A DNA stretch of 64,000 bases from Tepidicaulis sp002389665 (GTDB taxonomy: Bacteria > Pseudomonadota > Alphaproteobacteria > Parvibaculales > Parvibaculaceae), in assembly GCF_965222285.1 (NCBI RefSeq), contig NZ_OZ244942.1, positions 2,418,001 through 2,482,000 on the forward strand. The letters are read 5' to 3'. The position numbers and the translations under genes were made by a program. The notes below the pieces were generated by a model that saw nothing but the letters and a program-made list of their open reading frames with translations, had not been told where the DNA came from and searched no databases. Every line of letters begins with the position of its first letter. Within the stretch, counting starts at the first letter, position 1. Below are positions 36,182 to 43,526 of this stretch, in pieces.

Positions 36182-36280
36182 ACCAAGCCCGGCAGCCAAC
36201 CTCCTCCCTGGCTAAGGGCTTCGAAAAAAGAACCGCCTGCGCTCTCCTCCTCCTCCCCCCGCGCAGGCGGTTTCTTTTTG
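36182..36280 (+). ncRNA. Cuckoo/CcsR-family anti-Shine-Dalgarno small RNA
   Basis: A predicted RNA of about 98 nt made of two hairpins. Hairpin 1 (36185-36221): AAGCCC/GGGCTT and AGCCA/TGGCT with loop ACCTCCTCCC. Hairpin 2 (36231-36272): a 12-bp stem AACCGCCTGCGC/GCGCAGGCGGTT with an 18-nt pyrimidine loop, followed by TCTTTTTG, so it is also the terminator. CCTCCTCCC occurs exactly in both loops (36200-36208 and 36249-36257). That double motif defines the cuckoo RNA family, which includes the stress-induced CcsR RNAs of Rhodobacter. Such loops can bind ribosome sites of target mRNAs. An 84-codon frame runs across it but is not protein-like. Confidence 0.82.
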
Positions 36281-36354
36281 CCTGAACGCCAAATACTGCC
36301 TGCAAGAATGCGCGTTCTCTTTCCCGTCCCAGATCAAGTCGAATCGCGCGGCGC

Positions 36355-36780
36355 TCAGCGCGTGCCCCGGATCACTTCGATCTGACGGACCACGGCGCCG
36401 GTCTTCGCATCGACCACGCGAATTTCCTCACCCTTATCGGTATGAAGATAAAGCACCAGCCGTTCCTCATCCCCGCCAAGCGAGAGAAGCCGCTCCCCGG
36501 CTTTCAGATGAATGCGGCCATCCGGGCCTGCCTCTTCTCCTGGTCCCTCGTCGGCGCGCGGCGCCGCGATCTCACCTGCATCTTCACGGGCAAGGCCGCG
36601 CGGGTCTTCCCCATCGGTTTTGGAGGCGCGCAGCGCCATAACAATGACGACGAAAACAAACCCGAGCAGCAGCACCAGCCCCATGGCAATCACGATGGCA
36701 AGCTGCACCATCTGCCGTGTGGAAAGCGCCGAGCGGCCCGCCTCTGCGTCTCCCGCGCCTTCTATTTCATTCGTTTCCAT
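36355..36780 (-). CDS. Small single-span membrane protein of unknown function
   Basis: About 141 residues. A polar N-terminus (METNEIEGAGDAEAGRS) is followed by one membrane helix (about 22-48), an acidic linker and a C-terminal beta-like domain (LYLHTDKGEEIRVVDAKTGAVVRQIEVIRG). I chose the ATG at 36780 because of aagggag just upstream. An ATG at 36810 with gagagg is equally possible and would overlap the rluD start. Its position head to head with rluD is common for a small conserved protein in alphaproteobacteria, but I cannot name it. Confidence 0.72.
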   Translation of the reverse strand: METNEIEGAGDAEAGRSALSTRQMVQLAIVIAMGLVLLLGFVFVVIVMALRASKTDGEDPRGLAREDAGEIAAPRADEGPGEEAGPDGRIHLKAGERLLSLGGDEERLVLYLHTDKGEEIRVVDAKTGAVVRQIEVIRGTR

Positions 36781-36808
36781 CTCACTCCCTTCAGGGATAT
36801 TGTCAGGC

Positions 36809-37882
36809 ATGATGTCCTCTCACGATTCTTCACCCGGTTCTTCTTCTGCCCCGCCCGCGCCTGATGCCGCATCAGGCGGCACCACCATAACCGTCCATGC
36901 GGAAGAAGACGACAAGGGCGTCCGGCTCGACAAGTTTTTGACGGACAAGCTGGCGCATCTGCCCGAGCCACCGAGCCGCGCGCGCATGCGCGTGCTTATC
37001 GAGACGGGCCAGGTCGTGGAAGCGGCAGGTAAGCCGGGCGGCATCGCAATTGAGCCTTCGGCCAAGGTAAAGCCGGGCGCGGCCTTCGCCATCACCCTGC
37101 CGCCGCCCGCCCCCGCCGAGCCGCAAGCCCAGGACATCCCGCTCAACATCGTTTTTGAGGACGACACGCTCATCGTCATCGACAAGCCTGCCGGGCTCGT
37201 CGTCCATCCCGCCCCCGGCAATCCGGATATGACGCTGGTCAATGCGCTGCTTGCCCATTGCCCGGACGGCTTCACCGGCATCGGCGGGGAAATACGCCCC
37301 GGCATCGTCCACCGCATCGACAAGGACACGAGCGGCCTCCTCGTCGTTGCCAAGACGGAAGGGGCGCTCAAGGCCCTGCAAGCCCAATTCGCCGCCCATG
37401 GGCGCGACGGGCGCCTCTCACGCGCCTATATCGCCTTCGTCTGGGGCAAGCCCGGCTCCTTCCGCGGCACAATCGACGCCCCCCTCGGCCGCTCCGCCCA
37501 GAACCGGCGCAAAATGGCCGTGCGCAAGGACGGGCGCGAGGCGATTACGCATTTTCAGGTGAGCGAAGCCTATGGCGAGCCGGAAGCGCTGGCGAGCCGC
37601 CTCATCTGCCGCCTGGAGACCGGCCGCACCCACCAGATCCGCGTGCATTTGACCCATAAGGGCCACCCGCTGCTCGGCGATCCCATCTATGGCGGCAGCC
37701 ATGCCACCCGCAAGGTCAAGCTCAGCCCGGACGCCCAGGCCTGCCTGGCCGCCTTGGGCCGCCAGGCCCTGCACGCCTGTGAACTGGGCTTTGAACACCC
37801 GGTAACGGGTGAGCAACTGCTCTTCGAAAGCCCGCTTCCCGCCGATCTTGCGGCGCTGGAGGCCGCTTTAAGGCAAACCTAA
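36809..37882 (+). CDS. rluD: 23S rRNA pseudouridine synthase RluD-like
   Basis: A 357-residue RluA-family enzyme. A Ser/Pro-rich N-terminus of about 30 residues is followed by an S4 RNA-binding domain (about 38-80, RLDKFLTDKL...RARMRVLIETGQV) and the catalytic domain with the family motif GIVHRIDKDTSGLLVVAKT, where the Asp of HRIDKDT is the catalytic residue. DPIYGG and FEHPVTGE close the domain. The S4 domain points to RluD or RluC rather than RluA; RluD is more likely but not certain. Two ATGs in a row (36809, 36812) can start it. Confidence 0.9.
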   Translation: MMSSHDSSPGSSSAPPAPDAASGGTTITVHAEEDDKGVRLDKFLTDKLAHLPEPPSRARMRVLIETGQVVEAAGKPGGIAIEPSAKVKPGAAFAITLPPPAPAEPQAQDIPLNIVFEDDTLIVIDKPAGLVVHPAPGNPDMTLVNALLAHCPDGFTGIGGEIRPGIVHRIDKDTSGLLVVAKTEGALKALQAQFAAHGRDGRLSRAYIAFVWGKPGSFRGTIDAPLGRSAQNRRKMAVRKDGREAITHFQVSEAYGEPEALASRLICRLETGRTHQIRVHLTHKGHPLLGDPIYGGSHATRKVKLSPDAQACLAALGRQALHACELGFEHPVTGEQLLFESPLPADLAALEAALRQT

Positions 37883-38048
37883 CGCTGCGGCGCCAAGCCT
37901 CTTTAAGCCAGTTTAGAATTGCTTTAGAATTATGAACAAGAACCCTTTTATCCGGTGGCAGGCTGCTTATATAGGCCTGACGCCAATCGGCTCTGTTGCC
38001 CTAACTGGGGCGGCGGCGCTTTAACGACCAGCCAAATGAGGGGGCTCC

Positions 38049-38957
38049 ATGGCGACGAAATCGATTCCATCGCTGACGCCCGAAGGCTCGCTCTCCCGCT
38101 ATTTGCAGGAGATCCGCAAATTTCCCATGCTCGAGCCGCAGGAAGAATACATGCTCGCCAAACGCTGGAAGGAGCATGACGATTCCGAGGCCGCGCATAA
38201 GCTGGTCACGAGCCATTTGCGCCTCGTGGCGAAAATCGCCATGGGCTATCGCGGCTATGGCCTGCCCACCGCCGAGGTGATCTCGGAGGGCAATGTCGGC
38301 CTTATGCAGGCGGTCAAGCGCTTCGATCCGGAAAAAGGCTTCCGCCTGTCCACCTATGCCATGTGGTGGATCCGCGCCTCCATTCAGGAATATATCCTGC
38401 GCTCCTGGTCGCTGGTGAAAATCGGCACCACGGCGGCACAGAAGAAGCTGTTCTTCAATCTGCGCAAAATGAAGGGCCAGCTCAAAGCCTTCGAGGAAGG
38501 CGACCTGAACCCGGAAACCGTGACGACCATTGCCGACCGGCTGGGCGTGACAACGGACGACGTCATTTCCATGAACCGGCGCCTTGCCGGCCCGGATAAT
38601 TCGCTGAACGCGCCCCTGCGCCAGGACGGCGAACAATCGGGCGAATGGCAGGACTGGCTGGTGGATGATGAAGCCGACCAGGAAGTGCGCCTCGGCGACA
38701 ATGAGGAGCTGGAACAGCGCCGCTCCATGCTGCAAATGGCAATGCAGAGCCTCAATGAGCGCGAAATGCACATCCTCACCGAGCGCCGGCTGAAGGACGA
38801 ACCGGCAACGCTCGAGGAACTGAGCCAGGAATATGGTATCAGCCGCGAGCGCGTGCGCCAGATCGAGGTCCGAGCCTTCGAAAAGCTGCAAAAGGCCATG
38901 CGCGATTCCATGAAGGAACAGGTGCAGGCCCAGCGTGAGGCAGCCCGCGCCGAATAA
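38049..38957 (+). CDS. rpoH: Heat-shock sigma factor RpoH (sigma-32)
   Basis: A 302-residue sigma-70-family factor. Region 2 (LRLVAKIAMGYRGYGLPTAEVISEGNVGLMQAVKRFDPEKGFRLSTYAMWWI) and region 4 (EELSQEYGISRERVRQIEVRAFEKL) are complete. The RpoH box QKKLFFNLRKMKGQ follows region 2 and separates RpoH from the housekeeping factor. It directs heat-shock and, in alphaproteobacteria, oxidative-stress transcription. The AT-rich 166-nt upstream gap contains a TATATA element near 37969-37975 that may be a -10 box. One rpoH is seen; relatives often have two. Confidence 0.96.
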   Translation: MATKSIPSLTPEGSLSRYLQEIRKFPMLEPQEEYMLAKRWKEHDDSEAAHKLVTSHLRLVAKIAMGYRGYGLPTAEVISEGNVGLMQAVKRFDPEKGFRLSTYAMWWIRASIQEYILRSWSLVKIGTTAAQKKLFFNLRKMKGQLKAFEEGDLNPETVTTIADRLGVTTDDVISMNRRLAGPDNSLNAPLRQDGEQSGEWQDWLVDDEADQEVRLGDNEELEQRRSMLQMAMQSLNEREMHILTERRLKDEPATLEELSQEYGISRERVRQIEVRAFEKLQKAMRDSMKEQVQAQREAARAE

Positions 38958-38995
38958 CCCGCGAATATCCGGGCTTTTCACCCGCCGGAACATTG

Positions 38996-39038
38996 AAAAC
39001 CGGAACCGGAGTGTTTGAGCGCCGGTTCCGGTTTTTTC
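38996..39038 (+). terminator. rpoH terminator
   Basis: A perfect 12-bp stem (AACCGGAACCGG / CCGGTTCCGGTT) with a 12-nt loop, then TTTTCTTG, 38 nt after the rpoH stop. Confidence 0.9.
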
Positions 39039-39093
39039 TTGTCCCCGCTTAGGCTCATAATGGAAAGGGGCAAGCCCCCCGCGGGAGAGACAG

Positions 39094-40254
39094 ATGCACG
39101 GCGCCAAAGGAGAACTGAGAAAGGCAGAGATGCGGCAGGCTGAAAAAGCCGGGCACGCATCGGACGATGAGAACGTCCGCCAGCTTTTCTACCGCGCCAT
39201 CGAGCAGCGCGACGAGCGCTATGACGGGCTTTTCTATACCGGCGTCCTCACCACCGGCATTTACTGCAAACCCTCCTGCCCGGCCCGCACGCCAAAGCTG
39301 GAAAATATTCGCTTCTTCCCCACGCCCGCCGCTGCCGAAAAAGCGGGCCTGCGCGCCTGCCTGCGCTGCAAACCGCGCGCGCCCTTCGCCGACGAAGGAA
39401 GCTGGGAAAAAGTCCGCGCCATGTGCGCGCTTTTCGAGGAAGCCGAAGAAACGCCCTCTCTCGGCGCCCTTGCAAAAGCCGCCGGACTTTCCGAAGGCCA
39501 TGCGCAAAAGCTCTTCCGCAAAACCCTGGGCGTGACGCCGAAACAATATGCCGGCGCCATGAAACTCGAGCGCTTCCGCAAGGCCTCCCGCGCCGGACAC
39601 TCCGTCACCCGCGCCATTTATGAAGCCGGATACGGCTCCTCCAGCCGCTTTTATGAAAAAGAATCCGCCGCGCTCGGCATGCGCCCGGCCGATTACGGCA
39701 AGAAGGGTGAAGGGCAGACGATCTTCTGGACCTGCCGTAGAACCGCGCTTGGGCCCTTGCTGATTGCAGGCACCGCGAAAGGGCTCTGCACCGTGCGCTT
39801 CGGCGAAAGCGAAAAGAAACTTGCCGCAAGCCTTGCCGAGGAATTCTCCAACGCCGCGCTTTTGAACGCGGATAAAACGGCAAAGAAAGGCGAAGCGGAC
39901 GCCCGCGCCCTTGAAACCTGGGCGGATGCTCTTACCCGCTATGCGGAAGGGCTCGAAGCCTGGCCAGAGCTGCCGCTCGACATCAAGGCCACTGCTTTTC
40001 AGGCGAAAGTCTGGGCGGCGCTCCGCGCCGTGCCCGCCGGAAAAACGGCAACTTATGGCGAGATTGCAGCCGCCATCGGCCTGCCCCAAAGCCAGCGCGC
40101 CGTTGCCCGCGCCTGCGCCATGAACCCCGTCGCGCTCGCCATTCCCTGCCACCGCATCTTGCCGAAATCGGGCGGTATCGGCGGCTATCACTGGGGGCCG
40201 GAGCGCAAGGAAAAGCTGCTCGATCTGGAAAAAGACTCGCCTTCGGAAACCTGA
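39094..40254 (+). CDS. ada: Adaptive response regulator/O6-methylguanine-DNA methyltransferase Ada
   Basis: A 386-residue bifunctional repair protein and activator. The N-terminal zinc domain has C58, C62, C89 and C92, with the same spacing (4, 27, 3) as E. coli Ada C38, C42, C69, C72; C58 is the phosphotriester acceptor. An AraC-type helix-turn-helix region follows (about 120-205), then the methyltransferase domain with the active C352 in AIPCHRILP. Methylation of C58 should turn it into an activator of its own gene. It stands alone between terminators and an unrelated permease gene. Confidence 0.95.
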   Translation: MHGAKGELRKAEMRQAEKAGHASDDENVRQLFYRAIEQRDERYDGLFYTGVLTTGIYCKPSCPARTPKLENIRFFPTPAAAEKAGLRACLRCKPRAPFADEGSWEKVRAMCALFEEAEETPSLGALAKAAGLSEGHAQKLFRKTLGVTPKQYAGAMKLERFRKASRAGHSVTRAIYEAGYGSSSRFYEKESAALGMRPADYGKKGEGQTIFWTCRRTALGPLLIAGTAKGLCTVRFGESEKKLAASLAEEFSNAALLNADKTAKKGEADARALETWADALTRYAEGLEAWPELPLDIKATAFQAKVWAALRAVPAGKTATYGEIAAAIGLPQSQRAVARACAMNPVALAIPCHRILPKSGGIGGYHWGPERKEKLLDLEKDSPSET

Positions 40255-40345
40255 CCCCCGCCTTCCCCCGCTTTGCAAAAGGGGAACCTGCCTCCCGCCT
40301 CTGCGTTCTTCTGCAAGGACTTCTCTTTAGAGCGGAACGCGGACC

Positions 40346-41500
40346 GTGCCGGACAATGATACGAGCAACAGCCCCGGCGCCAATGGCGCAGCGGGGGCGG
40401 GAAGGATCGCCCTTGGCGGATTGATGCTGCCCGGCACCGCGCTCAGCTTCCTTTCCATTCTGGCGCTCTTTTATACGCTTTATCTTGCCCAGGCGCTGAT
40501 CGCCCCGGTCTTCACCGCCATTGTCGTCTCGTTTCTCTTTACCCCGCTCCTGCGCCTTTCCCCGCTGAAATATCTGCCCGATCCGGCAGCCGCCGCCATC
40601 ATCGTCTTTTCGCTGCTCGGGCTTTGCGGCGGCGGGCTTTATCTTCTGGCCGACCCGGTCAGCGAATGGGCCGAGCGCATCCCGAGCGCCATTGAAGAGT
40701 TCCGAGAACGCACCCGCGAGATCACGGTGCCGATGGAAGAAATGCGCGCGGCCTCCGAAAAGATGCGCGAGGCGGCAGGCAGTTTCGCCAATGGCAACGG
40801 GAAAGCGGGGAACCAGGAAGTCGTTGTCCAAGAGGCAAGCCTTGCCAACCGCGCGCTCACATTGATCGGCGAAACCGGCACCTCGCTTCTGATCTTCTTC
40901 GTCTTTCTCTATTTTGTGCTGGCGACAACGCACCTCATGCGCGACAGGATCGTGCGCCTTGCGCCGCGCATTTCCGATAAAGAAAAGGCCCGGCGCATCA
41001 TCCGCGATATCGAGCGGGAAATTTCCGGCTATCTCGTCTCCGTCACGCTGATCAATATCTGCCTCGGCATCGCCATTGGCCTTTGCATGTGGGCCATCGG
41101 CCTGCCCAACCCCGTGCTCTGGGGCGCAGCCGGCATGATCCTCAATTACATCCCCTATCTGGGGCCGGCCATCGGCATGGCGCTGACGGGCATTGCCGGG
41201 CTCCTGACCATGTCCGACCCGGCCTTGGCGCTTTTGCCGCCCGCTTTCTATTTCCTCTGCAATCTCATTGAATCGCAGCTCGTTCTGCCCACCGTCATCG
41301 GCAGGCGCCATACGATCAACGCGGCGATGGTGTTTCTCTCCATCGTCTTTTGGGGCTGGATGTGGGGCGTCATCGGCGCGGTGCTCGCCGTGCCCATTCT
41401 CGTCATCATCAAGGCGACATTCTCGCATCTCGACCGGCTGCAGAAATTTTCCGTCTTCATCGCCGCGGAAGAACGCAAAACCCGGCCGCTCCCTGACTAA
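40346..41500 (+). CDS. AI-2E family transporter (YdgG/PerM type)
   Basis: A 384-residue membrane protein with about seven to eight helices. The signs are an N-terminal helix pair (LPGTALSFLSILALFYTLYLAQALIAPVFTAIV), an amphipathic loop over about 110-165, and the family block ILNYIPYLGPAIG followed by LIESQLVLPTVIGRR and FWGWMWGVIGAVLAVPILVIIK. The family is often called an autoinducer-2 exporter but substrates vary. The start is a GTG at 40346; there is no in-frame ATG near. It is 91 nt after ada and 71 nt before the dodecin gene. Confidence 0.9.
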   Translation: MPDNDTSNSPGANGAAGAGRIALGGLMLPGTALSFLSILALFYTLYLAQALIAPVFTAIVVSFLFTPLLRLSPLKYLPDPAAAAIIVFSLLGLCGGGLYLLADPVSEWAERIPSAIEEFRERTREITVPMEEMRAASEKMREAAGSFANGNGKAGNQEVVVQEASLANRALTLIGETGTSLLIFFVFLYFVLATTHLMRDRIVRLAPRISDKEKARRIIRDIEREISGYLVSVTLINICLGIAIGLCMWAIGLPNPVLWGAAGMILNYIPYLGPAIGMALTGIAGLLTMSDPALALLPPAFYFLCNLIESQLVLPTVIGRRHTINAAMVFLSIVFWGWMWGVIGAVLAVPILVIIKATFSHLDRLQKFSVFIAAEERKTRPLPD

Positions 41501-41571
41501 GACGCAAGGAACGGGCGGCGCGCGGGGACGTTCATGAGGAAGAGAAGAACAAGACCGAAAGGAGACTTCCC

Positions 41572-41781
41572 ATGAGTCACGTTTACGGCACCAGCGAGAT
41601 TGTCGGTTCTTCCACCAAAAGCATCGACGATGCGATCAACCAGGCCGTGGAAACGGCGGCCAAATCGATCAAGAACCTCGAATGGTTCGAGGTGACGGAT
41701 CAGCGCGGCCATATCGAAAACGGCAAGGTCGCGCATTTCCAGATCATGATCAAAGTGGGCTTCCGCTACGAACCGAAATAA
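41572..41781 (+). CDS. Dodecin family flavin-binding protein
   Basis: A 69-residue protein that matches dodecin: a beta-alpha-beta-beta fold with VYGTSEIVGSSTKSIDDAINQAVETAAKSIKNLEWFEV and a C-terminal HFQIMIKVGFRYE strand. The Trp38 in LEWFEV is the residue that stacks on flavins. Dodecins form 12-mers that store or buffer riboflavin or FMN. A clear ribosome site (aaaggag) precedes the ATG. It ends at a bidirectional terminator. Confidence 0.94.
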   Translation: MSHVYGTSEIVGSSTKSIDDAINQAVETAAKSIKNLEWFEVTDQRGHIENGKVAHFQIMIKVGFRYEPK

Positions 41782-41796
41782 GCGCCAAGCCTTCAA

Positions 41797-41836
41797 CAAA
41801 AAACGCCCCGGTCCTGCCGGGGCGTTTTGTCTTTTA
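41797..41836. terminator. Bidirectional terminator between dodecin and msrA
   Basis: A stem AAAACGCCCCGG / CCGGGGCGTTTT with loop TCCTG, A-rich on the left and TTTTGTCTTTT on the right. It serves both converging genes. Confidence 0.9.
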
Positions 41837-41848
41837 AAGGCGCAAGGC

Positions 41849-42502
41849 TCAATCCGCTGCGATGCCGGTGCCGATCGGGCAGCTCACCCCCGTGCCGCCC
41901 AGCCCGCAATAGCCATGCGGGTTCTTGGCAAGATATTGCTGGTGATAATCTTCGGCATAGTAAAATTCGGGCGCATCCTTGATCTCCGTCGTGATCGGCG
42001 GGAAACCTTGTCCGCTCAAGGCCTTTTCGTAAGCCCGCTTGCTCGCCTCCGCCGCCTCGCGCTGCGCGGGCGAGGTTACATAAATGCCGGAGCGGTACTG
42101 TGTGCCCACGTCATTGCCCTGGCGCATGCCCTGCGTCGGGTCGTGAGATTCCCAGAACGTCTTGAGCAGCGTGTCGAAAGACACAACTTTGGGGTCATAA
42201 ACCACCAGCACGACTTCATTGTGCCCGGTGCGCCCGCTGCACACTTCCTCATAAGTGGCATTGGGCGTAAAGCCCGCCGCATAACCGACTGCCGTGACCC
42301 AAACGCCGTCCAACTCCCAGAACTTACGCTCCGCGCCCCAGAAACAGCCAAGGCCGAAAATCACCTGCTCCATGCCTTCCGGGAACGGCCCTTTCAGCGG
42401 ACGGCCGGACACGAAATGGCTCTGCGCCGTCGGGATCGGCATTTCCCGGCCCGGCAGCGCGCTCTCGGCGCTCGGCATTTCGGATTTCTTGCGGAACAGC
42501 AT
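41849..42502 (-). CDS. msrA: Peptide-methionine (S)-S-oxide reductase MsrA
   Basis: A 217-residue repair enzyme that reduces methionine-S-sulfoxide. The catalytic Cys is C53 in FGLGCFWGAERKF. The family blocks GYAAGFTPNATYEEVCSGRTGHNEVV and TFWESHDPTQGMRQGNDVGTQYRSGIY are complete, and resolving cysteines lie near the end (GYCGLGGTGVSCPIG). The ATG at 42502 has ggagg upstream; an open extension of 49 codons is not family-like. The tetR gene lies 100 nt upstream on the same strand. Confidence 0.96.
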   Translation of the reverse strand: MLFRKKSEMPSAESALPGREMPIPTAQSHFVSGRPLKGPFPEGMEQVIFGLGCFWGAERKFWELDGVWVTAVGYAAGFTPNATYEEVCSGRTGHNEVVLVVYDPKVVSFDTLLKTFWESHDPTQGMRQGNDVGTQYRSGIYVTSPAQREAAEASKRAYEKALSGQGFPPITTEIKDAPEFYYAEDYHQQYLAKNPHGYCGLGGTGVSCPIGTGIAAD

Positions 42503-42602
42503 GGCAGGCCTCCCATTTTCGAGGGCAATATCGTCTCTCGTGCCTAATGTAGGGCGCAGGCGCGCAAACGGAAATGGCTTCACGGCGAAATGATGGACGC
42601 CC

Positions 42603-43286
42603 TTACTCCGCCTTGGGCTGCACCACCCCGTAAACCAGAATATCGGCAACGGCGCGGGCGCCTTCTTCCACGGTGGGCGGGCGGCGGTTGCCCTCCATCA
42701 CCAGCCGCTCGGCGAGCGCGCGCATGGTAAAGGGCGTGCCGATGGCGCCCAAAAGAATGATATGGCCGACACCGGGCGGCATGGCCCGCGCTTCCCCGCG
42801 CGCATGGGCCCGCTCGAAAAAGGTCTGCACCGTTTCCGTCGTCGCCTTCATGTAATTTTCGTAGATGTAATCGAAACGCGGCCCCCCTTGCGAGGACTCG
42901 TCCATCAGCACCTTGAAATAATCCGGGTGCGTCGCCGCCATCAGCGCAATGCGGTAGCTTGCCTCGTGAATGCGCTCGATCTCCTCACCCTCCGGCGCGT
43001 CCGGCGAAAGAAGATCGTTGATGCCTTCGGGCAGCTTGCGCACCGCATGATCGACGGCAGCTTTCCAAAGCCCTTCCTTGGAGCCGAAATGATGGTGAAT
43101 GAGATTGTGGCTGACATCCCATTGCCGGGTCAGCTCGCGCACCGACACCCCCTCATAGCCCCGCTCGGCAAAGGCTTTAAGCGCGGCTTCCAGAAGCTCC
43201 TCGCGCGAGATCGCCTCATCGCCCTTGGCCGGCCGGCCCGGGCGGCGCTTTTGCGTGTCCTCTTTATGCTGTTCCTCGAGCGTCAT
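42603..43286 (-). CDS. TetR/AcrR family transcriptional regulator
   Basis: A 227-residue regulator. A basic tail (QKRRPGRPAKGDEAI) precedes the TetR helix-turn-helix (about 29-75: LLEAALKAFAERGYEGVSVRELTRQWDVSHNLIHHHFGSKEGLWKAAV). The rest is a helical ligand domain with HPDYFKVLMDESSQGGPRFDYIYENYM. The ligand and targets cannot be read from sequence. Its only same-strand neighbour is msrA downstream. The upstream gap contains a palindromic intergenic repeat. Confidence 0.9.
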   Translation of the reverse strand: MTLEEQHKEDTQKRRPGRPAKGDEAISREELLEAALKAFAERGYEGVSVRELTRQWDVSHNLIHHHFGSKEGLWKAAVDHAVRKLPEGINDLLSPDAPEGEEIERIHEASYRIALMAATHPDYFKVLMDESSQGGPRFDYIYENYMKATTETVQTFFERAHARGEARAMPPGVGHIILLGAIGTPFTMRALAERLVMEGNRRPPTVEEGARAVADILVYGVVQPKAE

Positions 43287-43344
43287 CGCTTGGGTTCTTC
43301 TTGTTATTGTGCGGAAGGCCGGTGCCGGCCTTCCTTTCCTTCAT

Positions 43345-43435
43345 CGTCACCCTCGGGCTTGACCCGAGGGTCCATGCAGCGCCTCAGCGCACCGAACCGC
43401 TAGATGGATGCTCGGGTCAAGCCCGAGCATGACGG
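43345..43435. repeat. Alphaproteobacterial palindromic intergenic repeat, copy 1
   Basis: Two inverted arms. The left arm (starts CGTCACCCTCGGGCTTGA) contains the hairpin CCCTCGGG-cttga-CCCGAGGG. The right arm (ends CAAGCCCGAGCATGACG) contains GCTCGGG-tcaag-CCCGAGC. The arms are reverse complements of each other except for a few bases. The same design recurs at 57578. Confidence 0.8.
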
Positions 43436-43456
43436 GGATAAATATGACAAAGACTC

Positions 43457-43500
43457 ACAAAAAACTTGACGGCTGTCCAGATTTTTCCAGACAGCCGTCA
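43457..43500 (-). terminator. thiC terminator
   Basis: An 11-bp stem (TGACGGCTGTC / GACAGCCGTCA) with a 12-nt loop, followed on the minus strand by agttttttgtg, 26 nt after the thiC stop. Confidence 0.88.
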
Positions 43501-43526
43501 GATCGTAAGGCAAACGCGGGGTCCGG

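Noticed and set aside
36131..36385. An 84-codon plus-strand frame across the small RNA
   Set aside because: It reads through a strong terminator hairpin into the end of the next gene, has no ribosome site, and its composition is set by the CU-rich loops.
43345..43500. CRISPR-like array from the hairpins near thiC
   Set aside because: There are only two inverted arms plus a terminator, and no regularly spaced direct repeats.
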